Positions 42,338-53,640 are shown, counted from the stretch's first letter. The stretch is 64,000 bases of DNA from Avena insularis (GCA_023614405.1 JAJUPC010000229.1:372001-436000); one strand, 5' to 3'. Translations and numbers: made by a program. The notes: generated by a model from the sequence alone, not told the origin.

Positions 42338-42593
42338 GACTATCTGCCTTCAATCAGCATTGCCTGTGCCCCTAAAGATGGACCCCACCGCTACGCTTAT
42401 CTTTTATTTCCGCTGCTTGTTGTATTAAAGACTGGATCATGAGATCCTTATTTGTGTAAGATGTTATGTATGGTTTGTAATGGATGATGTACTGTGATAT
42501 CCAATCCGTTATGTCTCGCAAAAATGGTAATCCTAGGATTGCGAGGTATGGCATAACGGGCATCTAGGATTAAAAATCCGGGTGTTGACAAGT

Positions 42594-42606
42594 TGGTATC
42601 AGAGCC
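42594..42606 (+). other. Primer-binding site, initiator tRNA-Met
   Basis: TGGTATCAGAGCC lies three bases after the LTR end (42590). It is the complement of the 3' end of plant initiator tRNA-Met, the usual minus-strand primer of chromoviruses. It fixes the element's orientation as + and its internal start. Confidence 0.93.
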
Positions 42607-42671
42607 ATCCTGACCATAGGAGAGCCTAGTTAGAATGGACGTCCAAACAAAAACTTAGTTTCAAAACCAAA

Positions 42672-42819
42672 GTGAGTATGTATGAAAAACTATTTCCTCT
42701 CTTATCCTTGTGAACTCATTCTTTCTCAAAAATTCATGCTCCTCAAAATTCTTACATTACTACTTAAAACTTGACACACTTGATCACCTCACTAATTTCC
42801 TCATCCTTAATTCTTGTAG
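42672..42819 (+). other. Putative leader intron of the chromovirus
   Basis: A consensus donor GTGAGT starts at 42672 and a consensus acceptor, cctcatccttaattcttgtag, ends at 42819 directly before the ATG of the pre-gag ORF. A branch-site-like ctcactaat sits about 30 bases before the acceptor. The 148-bp length suits a plant intron. The gag ATG at 43836 is also directly preceded by an acceptor (caatcttcag), so the same donor could splice to either start. This is sequence inference only. Confidence 0.5.
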
Positions 42820-43588
42820 ATGGAGAATCAGTTTAGCAAGTTCTACCAGTTGGGAAATGGAGGTCAGCTGATCTTCGAGAGGGATCTGGATTCACTGTCG
42901 GAATTACTGGGACGCCCACATCCGAAGTTTCTTGGAGCTAAACTTCCAGGACCCCCAGGAGGAGACCTACAGTGGCTAGTCACCGCAGATCTTAGAGGAA
43001 GCATCGAAGCACCAACTTCCGGGAGAATTCAGTTCTCCGTGAGAGAGAACAACTGGCTAGATGGATTAGCCAGGGCAATGCATGAAGCTCTCGCACGTCT
43101 ATGTGCCCTCAGCATCAACAAGATCCAAGGAACCCGTTTTGCCCACTATGCAAGACGTGATTTCATGGGAATGCCGATGGAGATGCCAAGTCACCTAGAA
43201 TTGAGGCGTCAAGTGGAGAATCTTGACTTCTTGCTGCACGACAGACAGCAAGAACTGGGGAATGCCAGGGAGTTAGCCAACCAGAACCGTGCCATTGCCG
43301 ACCAGAAGGCCTAGACTTTCGCACTGCTCGTCCAAGATCGCCAGTCTCTTTGCCGCCAGCGTGCAGAGAAGGATCGCACCATCGCCATCTTCGCAAGAAG
43401 GTGGCCAACCTCGAGAAGACTGTCAAGGAGCAGGAACTCAGCTTGCCGCCAAGGAAGAAGAAGATGAGGGTGAAGACATCCAGAGAGACATGGATTCTTA
43501 CCTCAGCAACGATGATGACTTTCTGGAGGAGGATGCTGTGGACTTCTACACTGATGATGAGGACTCCGACTTCATCGACGATGAGTAG
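42820..43588 (+). pseudogene. Extra ORF before gag (chromovirus), broken
   Basis: The function is unknown. The ATG follows a likely splice acceptor. The first 164 codons (42820-43314) contain a domain I recognise only loosely from other grass gypsy elements: a conserved FLG...W core around residues 38-51, then an ALARLC helix near residue 90. After that comes a glutamine- and arginine-rich segment (about 125-164) that looks like a coiled coil. A TAG at 43312-43314 probably replaces CAG. Beyond it the coiled coil continues through two frameshifts, first into the frame with LRKKVANLEKTVKEQ, then into a very acidic tail (LSNDDDFLEEDAVDFY, then DDE) that stops at 43586-43588. The intact product would be about 255 residues, with a basic or neutral front and an acidic tail. 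No catalytic motif is seen. Confidence 0.7.
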
Positions 43589-43835
43589 ATGCATGAGAGC
43601 ACTGACGTAGCATGAGTTGTATCGGTCCCACTGTATCGTAGCTGGAAGAATGGTTCTTCAAACCATCTGCTTTCCTTTCTTTGTTGTGGTGTGTGTTGTA
43701 TCGTGTGCTTTCTTGCATAAATGAAAAGGAAGTTAGTTGAAAAACCCGAGTCTAACTCAAAGTTTTAGCTTTGAAAACCCAAAACCATGAACCTTAGAAT
43801 TTCCCTCTTACCCCTATATCTATGTCAATCTTCAG
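43589..43835 (+). other. Spacer between pre-gag ORF and gag, intron-like 3' end
   Basis: No gene here. The last 45 bases are pyrimidine-rich (tttccctcttacccctat) and end caatcttcag immediately before the gag ATG, a good splice-acceptor context. No convincing donor was found inside the spacer itself, so the partner donor may be the GTGAGT at 42672. Confidence 0.5.
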
Positions 43836-44860
43836 ATGACTCGTGGAAACCAAGGAGGGAGCAGCTCGTCGTAGGACCCAATGCTACAAATCTTGAAGAA
43901 TCTCATCGCAGACCATGAAGCAAGCAGGGCCGAGCGCCAAGCCAACTTACCAACATTGCAGCAGATCGCCCAAATGGCTCTCAACAACCAAGGACATGGC
44001 AATCAGGATCACCATGGATCCAAACTCAAAAAAATTCATGGGAAGCCAGAGCTTGGTGGAATAGTATCCGCAATATGAACCATGGACAAGTGATGACATG
44101 GGAAGCATTCAAAGTCAAGTTCAGCCGCACCCACGTGCCGCAAGGTCTAGTTAACAGAATGAGAGATGAATTCCACGAATTGAAGCAAGGAAGAATGACT
44201 GTGGTGGAGTACCGTTATAGATTCCTGTCACTTGCCAGATATGCACCTGATGAGATCAACACGGAGGCCAAGAAGAAGGAGAGATTCTTGAACGGAGTGC
44301 ATGATGAGATGCAGACTGTCCTCGTCAACATCCGTTTCCAGGATCTCGAAGAGCTAGTCGACTCTGCCATTCAGATGGAAGGGAAGATTAACCAGTCAAA
44401 CGACAACCGCAAGCGTCGTATGATGCAGCAGTATGGATCCAGTAGTCACCAAAAGTACCGTCCCAACCCCTCACCAGGATATGCACCAAGGAACAACCGA
44501 CCCCCAAATTCTCGCCCAAGCTACCCCAACCGTAGCGGAGGCAATGTGAAGTCCAGAGGAAACAATCACAACTCCGGCAATGCCAACCATTTCAACCGTG
44601 CCCCTCCCAAGAGCAACAACAACAACAACAACACTGCACCTAGAACTGGCAGTAATGTTGTGCCTGTCGCAGTCAAGGACAAGTCCCAGATCACTTGTTT
44701 CGAGTGTGGAGTGAAGGGTCACTACTCCAATGAATGTCCCAAGAAGACTGCCGCCAATGCCCCTGTGAATGCCCCAGCTCAGCAGCAGCGTCGTGTTCAA
44801 CTAGGAAGGAGATTTGCCCCAGGGAACCCTCACAACCGCAACGGTCGCCTCTTCCACATG
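43836..44860 (+). pseudogene. gag: Chromovirus gag, broken by a stop, a deletion and a frame change
   Basis: Gag forms the virus-like particle and binds the RNA. The ATG at 43836 opens MTRGNQGG, and a TAG at 43872-43874 follows a serine run. The frame continues through a helix rich in Gln and Ala (NLPTLQQIAQMALNNQ). At about 44036 the core of the capsid domain is missing: the sequence jumps from the linker KLKK to ARAWWNSIRN in another frame, which loses what is usually 55-70 residues. From 44075 the frame is open: a capsid C-terminal part (RTHVPQGLVNRMRDEF, EYRYRFLSLARYAPDE), an Asn/Pro-rich linker with a polyasparagine run near 44610-44635, and a zinc knuckle CFECGVKGHYSNEC (44696-44737) with all CX2CX4HX4C residues present. 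The frame runs on into protease. Confidence 0.88.
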
Positions 44861-45403
44861 AACGCAGAAGAAGCCCAGGAAGCGCCAGATGTAGTGCTGG
44901 GTATGTTTTCAGTCAACTCAGTTTTAGCAAGAGTATTGTTTGATTTGGGAGCATCGCATTCATTTGTCACCGAAGAATTTGCATGCACTAGTAAGATTCA
45001 CCCAACCAACCTGAAGCATGTCATGATAGTTCAAATCCCCGGTTCAACTACAAAAGCTAGAAAAATTTGCAAAGTTGTACCTATCAGAATACATGGGATA
45101 GATTTTTATGCCAACCTAATTGTACTTGGAACCAAAGGATTGGAAGTAGTACTAGGTATGGACTGGATGTCAAGGCATAAAGGATTGATAGACTGTGCTA
45201 AGAAAGCCATCACCATGACCAGTAGTTCTGGAGTAACAGTAGAGCATATCTCTGAAACCTTACCCCGTCAATTCAAGTGCAACAAGAGTGTAGCCCTGCC
45301 CACCATAGACCAAGTTAGAGTAGTCTGTGAATACCCCGACGTATTCCCAGATGAATTGCCAGGTATGCCCCGGATAGGGATATTGAGTTCATTATCGAAC
45401 TAA
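44861..45403 (+). pseudogene. Chromovirus aspartic protease, active site altered
   Basis: This follows gag in the same frame (44075-45403) and would cut the polyprotein. The family's active site is D-S-G or D-T-G; here it reads LFDLGASHSF, with Asp at 44942-44944 and Leu (TTG) in place of the usual Ser. That is a single C-to-T change at a CG if the ancestor was TCG. The flap and the second conserved segment (VVLGMDWMSRHKGLIDC) are present. The frame ends early because one C is missing in the run at about 45368-45371, shortly after CEYPDVFPDELPGMP, so protease is separated from RT. It would be inactive both as an enzyme and as part of a polyprotein. Confidence 0.85.
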
Positions 45404-46176
45404 TCCCCGGAACTGGACCTATAGCCCATAGACCCTATAGCATGAACCCCTCAGAGTTAGTGGAACTGAAGAAGCAGTTGGATGCCATGTGAGCAATAGG
45501 CTTGATTCAGCCAAGCGCATCGCCATGGAGATCACTAGTGTTATTCGTCGACAAGATAGATGGAGGCAACCATCTGTGTACAGATTACAGAAAGTTGAAT
45601 GATGTCACCATCAAGAACAAGTAACCCTTGCCAAAGATAGAGGATCTATTTGATCAGTTAACCGGAGCTCAGGTATTCTCAAAGATTGATCTTAGGACTG
45701 GTTATCACCAACTTAAGATTCGTGCAACAGATATTCCGAAGACCGCCTTTACTACTCGCTATGGTTTATACGAGTATACGGTTATGTCTTTTGGATTAAC
45801 CATTGCCCCTGCTTATTTCATGAATCTCATGAATAAGATCTTTATGAATTTCCTAGATAAGTTTGTAGTTGTGTTCATCGACGACATCCTTATCTACTCC
45901 AAGTCAAAAGAAGAGCATGAGCAACATCTGAGAATCATCCTAGAAACCCTGAGCGAGCATCCGTTATATGCCAAGTTCAGCAAGTGTGAGTTTTGGCTGA
46001 AAGGAGTAGGATTCCTAGGACATATTGTGTCTGCTGGAGGAGTCTCTATTGATCCCACCAAGATCAAAGATGTCGAAAAATGGGAAGCCCCAACCACTCA
46101 AACCCAAGTCCGTGCATTTCTCGGATTAGCGGGATACTACCGCAAGTTCGTAGAAGGATTCTCGAGCATCGCCTGA
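45372..46176 (+). pseudogene. Chromovirus reverse transcriptase, three stops
   Basis: It copies genomic RNA to DNA. In the new frame from 45372 the normal RT entry is readable (IELIPGTGPIAHRPYSMNP). It is stopped by TGA at 45490-45492 and TAA at 45622-45624; the latter falls where the family has Tyr in KNKYPLP. From 45625 the fingers and palm are intact: [32 protein letters not shown], and the catalytic FIDD box at 45874-45885, in which both Asp are kept. Then come the thumb and connection start ([26 protein letters not shown]). A TGA at 46174-46176 ends the piece where the family usually has Arg. The domain itself is well preserved, so the stops probably arose after insertion. Confidence 0.9.
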
Positions 46177-46850
46177 CCCATGACCCAATTGTTGAAGAAG
46201 GACAAGAAGTTTGAATGGACAGACAAGTGTGAAGCCAGTTTCCAGGAGCTGAAGAAGAGATTGATATCAGCCCCAATTTTGGTCATGCCAGACATCAAGA
46301 AGCCGTTTGATGTGTATTGTGACGCATCCAAGATTGGTCTAGGATGTGTATTGATGCAAGAAGGCAAAGTTATCGCGTATCTATCTCGACAACTGAAGCA
46401 GCATGAGCAGGACTATCCGACCCATGATCTTGAGCTAGCAGCTGTGGTTCTAGCGTTGAAGACATGGCGTCATTATTTGATGGGTAATCACTGTGAGATT
46501 TACTCAGATCACAAGAGCTTGAAGTATATTTTCACTCAGAAAGAGCTGAATATGAGACAAAGGAGATGGATAGAGTTAATCAAGGATTATGACCTGGACA
46601 TTCACTATCACCCCGGCAAAGCCAACATGGTAGAGGATGCTCTTAGCAGATTGCCGTGTAGGCTTAACACCATGATCAAGGAGAAGCAACCAAGTTTGTA
46701 TGAGGAGTTGGAGCAGCTCAGGACTGAATTAGTTAGCAAAGGATTCTTAGCTAGCATTGAACTTCAACCCACTTTGATTAGCCAAATCAAGGAAGTCCAG
46801 AAATGGAATGAAAGTATCGACGGAATCAAACATCGACAGGTAGTGAAAGG
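46177..46850 (+). pseudogene. Chromovirus RNase H, fragment of pol
   Basis: It degrades RNA in the RNA-DNA hybrid. It is in the same frame as RT after the TGA. Visible marks are [13 protein letters not shown], the first catalytic Asp in [11 protein letters not shown], the Glu in [12 protein letters not shown], the Asp in [12 protein letters not shown], and the terminal H..D region ([17 protein letters not shown]). The usual linker to integrase follows. At about 46850 the frame is lost: the frame after KGTW ceases to resemble the family, and the proper frame resumes with [14 protein letters not shown]. That single-base slip separates RNase H from integrase. Confidence 0.88.
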
Positions 46851-48102
46851 TACCTGGATTCACCGAAGACGAAGAAGGAGTACTGTGGTACAAAGGACGT
46901 ATCTGTGTGCCAGCAGATTCGGAGCTGAAGGAAATTCTCATGAAGGAAGCTCATGATACTCTTTATTCTATCCACCCCGGAGGAACGAAGATGTATCAAG
47001 ACTTGAAAGAGCAATTTTGGTGGCACAAGATGAAGAGAGAGATCGGAAGCTACATCGCCAAATGTGACATCTGTCAAAGAGTCAAAGTAGAGCATCAGAG
47101 ACCTGCAGGACTGTTGCAACCATTGCAGATTCTGGAATGGAAATGGGATTCCGTCGGAATAGACTTTATCACCAGTTTACCTACTTCTAGTAGGGGAAAT
47201 GACTCAATCTGGGTCATTGTTGATAGACTGTCGAAGGTAGCCCACTTCATACCTGTCAAGACAACCTACCAGAGTGCAAAGTTAGCAGAACTATACATTG
47301 CTAGGATTGTTAGTCTGCATGGAACCCCCAAGACCATCGTATCAGATCGAGGAACCCAGTTTACCTCGAGATTTTGGCAGAAAGTTCAGGAAGGTTTAGG
47401 AACCAAGTTGAACTTCAGTACCACTTATCACCCGCAAACAGATGGACAGACTAAGAGAGTCAACCAGATCTTAGAGGATATGCTTAGAGCTTATGTGTTG
47501 GAATACGGATCAAAATGGGAAGACTGCCTGCCTTTCGCAGAATTCTCATATAACAACAGTTATCAAGCTAGTTTGCAGATGGCACCATTTGAATTCCTAT
47601 ACGGAAGAAAGTTTCGTACCCCTTTGAATTGGTCGCAAATAGGAGAGAGTCAGATCTTTGGACCCGACATTCTCCGAGAAGCAGAAGAGAAAGTTCACAA
47701 AGACTATGAGCACCTCAAGACCGCCCAATCCAGACAGAAGAGTTATGCTGACAAGATAAGGAGAGACCTGACTTTCAATGTCGGAGATTTTGTATATCTG
47801 AAGGTTTCACCATTGAAGGGAAATCAACGCTTTAGTCTGAAGGGAAAGTTAGCCCCCAGATATATCGGACCTTTCAAAATTCGGAACCGTCGAGGAGAAG
47901 TATCGTATCAGCTGGAACTGCGTGAAGAGATGTCAGCCATCCACAATGTGTTCCATATCTCGTTACTTCGCAAATGTTTGGAAGTTTCCCGAGAAGATGG
48001 AAGTTTTCAAGAACATCGATCACAGAACTGTGGAAATCAACAATGTCCTGACCTATCGGGAAGTGCCCATCCGTATCTTAGAAGAATCCTACCGAACCAC
48101 CA
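46851..48102 (+). pseudogene. Chromovirus integrase, catalytic Glu changed, 3' end cut by insertion
   Basis: It inserts the cDNA into the genome. The zinc-binding HHCC is readable ([14 protein letters not shown], then AKCDIC), as are the first Asp (VGIDFITSLP) and the second (IVSDRGTQF). The third acidic residue, 35 residues on, should be Glu; here TDGQTKRVN has Lys (AAG, 47453-47455), a G-to-A change that should abolish activity. The core end (PFAEFSYNNSYQ), a GPY/F-type module (RYIGPFKI) and IHNVFHISLLRK follow. A one-base gain near 47985 shifts frame, and the correct frame continues with KMEVFKNIDHRT and YREVPIRILEESYRTT up to the insertion of the - strand element at 48103. Confidence 0.9.
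48098..48102. repeat. Target site duplication CACCA, left copy
   Basis: CACCA lies directly before the - strand element (48103) and again directly after it at 59032-59036. The integrase/chromodomain frame reads through when one copy is removed, which confirms the exact insertion point. Confidence 0.9.
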
Positions 48103-51100
48103 TGTAGTGACCTCGGATCAAGTAAGATCCTAAGTCCCTGTGAATAACATGCTAGTCCCTGGATCAATAGCTAGCACTCACAGTCGATGAAATATCATGT
48201 AAAACACAAGTCTTTATTACATGAATTGAATAATCCAGAGTTTACATTATTACAAATGCGTTTATATAAATACAATTTGAGTCCCATCAATGCCACAGTG
48301 CGGTTGAGTGAAGACCATGATCCTAGCGCACCTTTCAAAGATCTCCGAAATTCTGCACATGAAACATGCAGCCAACAAGTTGGGTCAATACTTTGAATGT
48401 ATTGGCAAATTACACCAAGGAAGGAAAGACTAACTCTACATGCAAGGCTAGTTTAGGCTTTGGAGTTCATTTGCATAAAGCTAGTTTTCTTAAGTAGAGA
48501 GAAGAGAAGATTGTCCTACTTTGTAAACATTTGCTTAGATAAAATAAGGTCGAGTGGCACACGAGGATATTACGCACCAAGTGTCCAAACAACCAAACAC
48601 TTGGATATTACGCACCAAGCGTCACTTGGATATTACACACCAAGTTTCCCAAAATCCCACCCATTAGCGATATTACGCACGCCATGGGGTTTCAAAACTT
48701 TGTTTTAGAAAAGAGAGAGGAAGATCCTTCAAAGGCTCCATCCTTCAGACGCTCATTATTGTTCATTACGTGAACACGGTGATCGATCAGATTGCAATAC
48801 TCTCGAGAGTTTGTGCACTTTACCCACAATCCATGATCAAGTCCTTTTACAGACAAGACCATGGCGAGGCTTTCCCTTAGTAGCCCCTCTACCTTCCGGA
48901 TCCAACCGTGCCAAGAACCTCCAAATGTTGGTACCCACGTGAGGTTTCCCACTAAGTACTAGGCCAAGACAGAGCTCATAATGTATTGTGGTTGCACTGG
49001 AAGCTTATGAATTCTGAAACATGGCAGACTTCTTTGATTCTGGTAGTCCTCCACCAAAAATCACACTCGTTGACCTGACAACCATTCTGCTCAGAAGAAA
49101 ACTTAGTTTTATTTTGAAGTGGATTTGAGAAGAAAATTTGCTCTAGAGAGCCTTTATACTTAGAAAAATTCTTTGTCTTTCGAACCCCCCAACGGTACTT
49201 TGTATATATAGCATAGCAAGCAATACTTAGCAAAAACAGGGGTAATCTATTAGGAGGGAAAATCCTAAGTATAGAGCTACTCATGGCGTACTACAAAATC
49301 ATCGCACTTGCAAAATAATACTAAGAAAAAATTCTACTAGAACATCCTACACATGCATACTACAGAATTTTGAAGATCACATGCATAGAATCAAAACTGG
49401 GACGATAATATGAACAAGTGGTGTAACTTGCCTTATGTTGATAATATGGGTGTTGATTGTATTTCCCCGCAGCAATCGCACTCTCCGAACAATCTAATAC
49501 GAGGACAAGGTAGTTCCAATCAAAACAATTGCAAACATAGCAAACACAACAAGGATGATCGAAAACATGCATGATGATTTAACATTACACAATGGGTATA
49601 ATTAGTTTTATGAATATTAATATATCATATGATGCATGTATGAGTTCATTTAATGCAATAGGGTACTTGTTATTAATAATTACTTGCCAATATAAGGGTT
49701 TTGATAGTTCTGTTGTAACGCCTGTTCTAACTGTAGAATTAAATTTGTTTCTTGGGTTTACTGGATAGAGAACGTTAATATGAACCAGTAGGCGTTGGAT
49801 TCACCCAAATCGGAGTTATAGATCTTTTTATATGATTTAAATAGTGTTTAATGGGTTTTAAATGATTCATACAGTTTCTGTTGCCTAAAAATCAAACAAA
49901 AATTATATCTGTAATCTCCACGGAATTGTGATTTCAGGGACATATTATTTGTAATTTTCTGAATAGTATTTATTTTCTTATGAATTTATTACTCTAAATA
50001 GGCTACTAAACCATTTAAACCTTCACGGCAAATCCTTACAGTAAAATGCTGAACTAATTGCATATTGATGATCTAAATGGAACCAGCTTTCCATCGGTAT
50101 ATCATTTGTATTTTTGTGACAAGCAATTAATTTGCTATAAATTTAATGATTTATAAAGCCATTAAAACTAATTAAATTGCTACGGGTTAAATAATCTGCA
50201 AAGGATAGATCCAACCCGATATTATTAAAGTGCATTACAGTAGCTTCAATTTGATATATTATTCATATTTTTCGGACTTACAGATAATATCCTATGAATT
50301 TATTAACCTAAAAGACCATTAAAACTAATTAAATTACTGCAGTAATCACGTACAGTAAAAGTTGGATCTATTCTGATAAGATGATTCTACGTGAAATTAT
50401 ATTCAATTTGGTATATTATACGCAATTTTTGGACATGGTATGAATTTCTAATGAATTTTACAAGTTAGATCTATAATATGCAAATTTAAATTCGAACGGA
50501 ATATTCCAGGGAATATTCCGCTGACTGGACAGGTTGACTTTGCATGCTGACTGGGACTAGATGTTGACCTTACGTTGACGTAGCGTTGATGAGGAAGATG
50601 ACCGGGATGACGACATGGCACCGTTTGATTGGATCTCTAATGCGGATAGGATCCGGTGGCTAGAAGAAGAGATTGACCGATTTTGGCTCGTAATAGACAA
50701 GAAATAGATCTGTGTTAGAGAGACAAATCCGTAGGTCAAATCGAAAAACTCAGAACATGAAAGTTGTGGGGAATCATTATTCCTACCTTCTCACCAAAGG
50801 AATTTGGATTTGAAGAAACGAGCGCGAGTACATCTTGGATTTACACCGTAAGATCTGAAATATTGCGATACGAAATTCTCCTGCTGTGGTGGATGAAAAG
50901 AGGTGAGGTTTGTCGGGATTGAAAGATTTCGATGCGATCTTCAACTTTCGTTTTTTGACCGAAAGCAAACGACAAAGTCTAGATGGGTTAAAAAGCGAAA
51001 CAAGATTCGGGAATAGGTAGATTCGGGATTTCGAGAATAGAAACTCGTACAGCCGTGGCTCCACGAGTTTATAGGGAGATTTAGGATGGTGTAGAGATAG

Positions 51101-51981
51101 GCCTTGGAGTAGGGAACAAGTAGAAACAAACGGAAGTCGATTCAGAGTTGTAGATAAAAAGTTATAAGAGTTTGAGTAGAGATAGGTCTAGAAAACAGAT
51201 TTTTGCACGGAAATTAAAGCACTAGATCGATCGTTCTCTGTATCCGGTCGTGGCTGGTTCGGTCGGTCCTTGCTGGGCCGGCCCGTTAGATTTTTTTTTC
51301 TTTTTTTTCTATTTACTTGTTTCCCTCATATCTTTTGCATACGAACTCCAAATGATATGATTCTTGTTCCTAAATTTTTCTAAAATCGAATAGGTCATTA
51401 TAGAATCAAATTTGTAATCTTTTTACTAGTTTGGAAGTAGTGGGTTTATAAATCCTTGTATATCTCATTTTATTTATATCTTTATGTGTTTGTATTTATT
51501 CCATAACTTTTTCATACTAGCTCCAAATGAGCTAAATTTTGTTTCTAAAATTTTGTAGTATTAATTGGATCTCTTTAGGCTATGATTTAGCAATAATTTA
51601 TGCCTTAGCAATAGTGGGTTTTAATAAGTCAATTTAATTACCCTTAGGAACATTTGGGCGAATCAACTATAGGATTTAGATACCAGGATTTGGATTTAGT
51701 TTGTGAGAACTTTGCATGGATGAAATGCATATGAATGCTTCATGATTTTCATTTTGAAATCTTGCACACCAATTCTACAATCCATAATCAATCCATGCCC
51801 TTTTGCCTATATGGCTACTTAGGTCTTAACAAAAGAATATAAGATTTTGAATTCAAGGTTGAGAGGATTTTCTATTCAAAAAGTTTCTTCTCTTTGAGAA
51901 TTTTCAACAAAGTCAAACAATCAATCAATCTTATTTATTTGTTTCACATTCCAAAAATTAGGAGAATTTTGGGATGTGACA
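48103..51981 (-). mobile_element. 3' LTR of the - strand element (3879 bp)
   Basis: On the + strand it starts tgtagtgacctcgg and ends gggatgtgaca, so on the - strand it runs TGTCACATCCC to CACTACA. It matches 55141-59031 closely across its length. Sample stretches differ by about one base in a hundred, though some CG-containing spots differ by several bases and small gaps. A TATA-like tttata (+ strand) lies at 51068-51073. It contains a T-rich run at about 51291-51320. No gene. Confidence 0.92.
48560..48690. repeat. Short hairpin-forming repeats near the LTR edge
   Basis: The motif ggatattacgcaccaag recurs about three times, with cacttggatattacgcacc and caccaag bringing CTTGG and CCAAG into inverted pairs. 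A further partial copy, gcgatattacgcacgcc, follows. The other LTR has the same cluster at about 55595-55715. It lies in what would be the U5/R end of the - strand element and could fold in the transcript. Confidence 0.6.
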
Positions 51982-53640
51982 GACTACCACCCTTAAAAGA
52001 AATCTCGTCCCGAGATTTGGGAAGGCTAGAAAGAAAGAAAGGTTCGGGATCCATTAGGATGCTACCACCCTTAAAAGAAAATTGACAAGGTCACTTCTCG
52101 AGGATTCACTTAGCTCAGATTGGTTCTCCTTTAGACTTTTATTGGCACAATGTCTCTAGCACATTCTAAACATCATGATTGATAGTTTCCGAGAAAGCAC
52201 TTCTTAAACTAGCAAAACTCTCATGGTGGACAAATAGGGAACGTTTACTTCACGGTGCCCATAATTCACGGTTGGGATTCATCCTTACCGTACATCCTAT
52301 GCTTAGCAATGGATGCTTTTTAGAAGGGTGTAACAATATACCATTCTAGGATTTATGCTCAACATTGACTCTCTACTAAGGTTGAAAAGGGCACTCAAGA
52401 TTCGCAAAGCCAACAGTACAAGAGGGAATAATAAGAGTAATAGGAATGGTGATCAATCCATCCTGCACCCAAATCATTACCCTGTATGAGGATAGGTGAA
52501 TCACGTTTTTCTATCATTCGGGCATTCTCACTTGCCTTGAAGAATGTTTTCATGGGCACGAACTAATGCTCTATGTATACTCCCATGTATTCAATCAACA
52601 AAGCTACTACTAAAACTAAGCTATCGATACTTCAACTTTCAGGTTGGGTAATCTACTACATAACATCATGTGCAACACTTCATACTTCCACATCCTTTTT
52701 CCATTAGGTGAAGCATTTTCTTTCCTAAATGCATTGTGTTGTTAAACCTTCCACTTAACACATCATTATATCTCCAAGGGTTCAAGATAGGAAAGAATAG
52801 ATTCTATAGGAGAGAAACGACTAAGAAAATAATCCTACCCATAACTATATGAAGCAATCAATGTCACAACAAGGAAACAATCATAGGCGATCAACACACA
52901 ATCAAACACTTGCATAACAATAATACAGAGGTCTAAACTTAGTAGTATATAACTACAAATAGTTTTAAAGCATTGGAAACAATACTAGAGTAAAACATAG
53001 CAACATATAAGCAACAAACAAAATTTGTCAAAACGGTACAGCAGGTTTCACGAATTTTTCTGACAGAACTAAACTCATCAAGAATTTTAGCCAATTTTTG
53101 TGCATATACTACAGGTAATTACGCTCCAGATCCTATTTTTTTGAGACTTATCTGAGTTATCAATAAAATATGAAAAATCACACGGCACAACAGGTCAGGC
53201 AGAAAACTGTAGCAGTAATCCCACGAATTTCAATCAATTCACACCATTAAACCACACGAAAACTCCAGCAACTTTAGAGTTTCAAAACAACAGATCCTAA
53301 ACAAGGCATCACACAAAATAGCTCAATACAACCAAGCAAACAACCTATATTGTCATACCACATAAGTTGGTAAGAACAATATGCTAACACGATAGCGATG
53401 ATCTCCTAAAGAGATAAAATATGGTGGTCCAGACCTAAAAAAACTTGGTGAGGTGTTCATTTATGCCATGTTATTTGTTATTTACTTGTAGGCCAACTCT
53501 CATATAGTGATTTGCTTTACGGAAAACTACTAATAACATTTTCCAATTCTTGTAGTTTTTATGGTAGATCACTTCTTCTACTAATCAAATGAATGGACAT
53601 CTACAAGTTTGAACAAGGAGAGGTGTTGGAAAATGATAGA
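51982..53640. other. 3' untranslated interior of the - strand element
   Basis: No gene, no pol motif and no coding-like frame was seen on either strand. Next to the LTR is ctaccacccttaaaagaaa (51984-52002), which on the - strand is a purine-rich tract ending at the LTR start and serves as the likely plus-strand primer. The same 19 bases recur at 52062-52080. Between them is a perfect hairpin, aaatctcg-tcc-cgagattt (52000-52018). The rest is AT-rich and unremarkable. Confidence 0.6.

Larger units (their letters stand above)
38704..42590 (+). mobile_element. Chromovirus 5' LTR (3887 bp)
   Basis: It begins TGTAACATCCCAAAAC and ends GGGTGTTGACA, just before the primer site. It is very long for a gypsy LTR. 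From 39400 to 40400 it is GC-rich, and it contains a good TATA box at 39937. The rest is AT-rich. It matches 59200-62597 throughout but holds two segments that the other copy lacks, around 40035-40345 and 41474-41723. Open frames in the GC-rich part are proline- and alanine-rich and are not supported as genes. Confidence 0.93.

Noticed and set aside
48187..48396. Short + strand frame after integrase
   Set aside because: It lies in the LTR of the - strand element, not part of pol, and is not kept in the second LTR.
50783..51129. Basic 93-codon frame on the - strand, also at 57820-58101
   Set aside because: It lies just downstream of the TATA box within both LTRs of the gag-only element. It could be an upstream ORF, but nothing beyond its presence in both copies supports it, and LTR copies are similar anyway.
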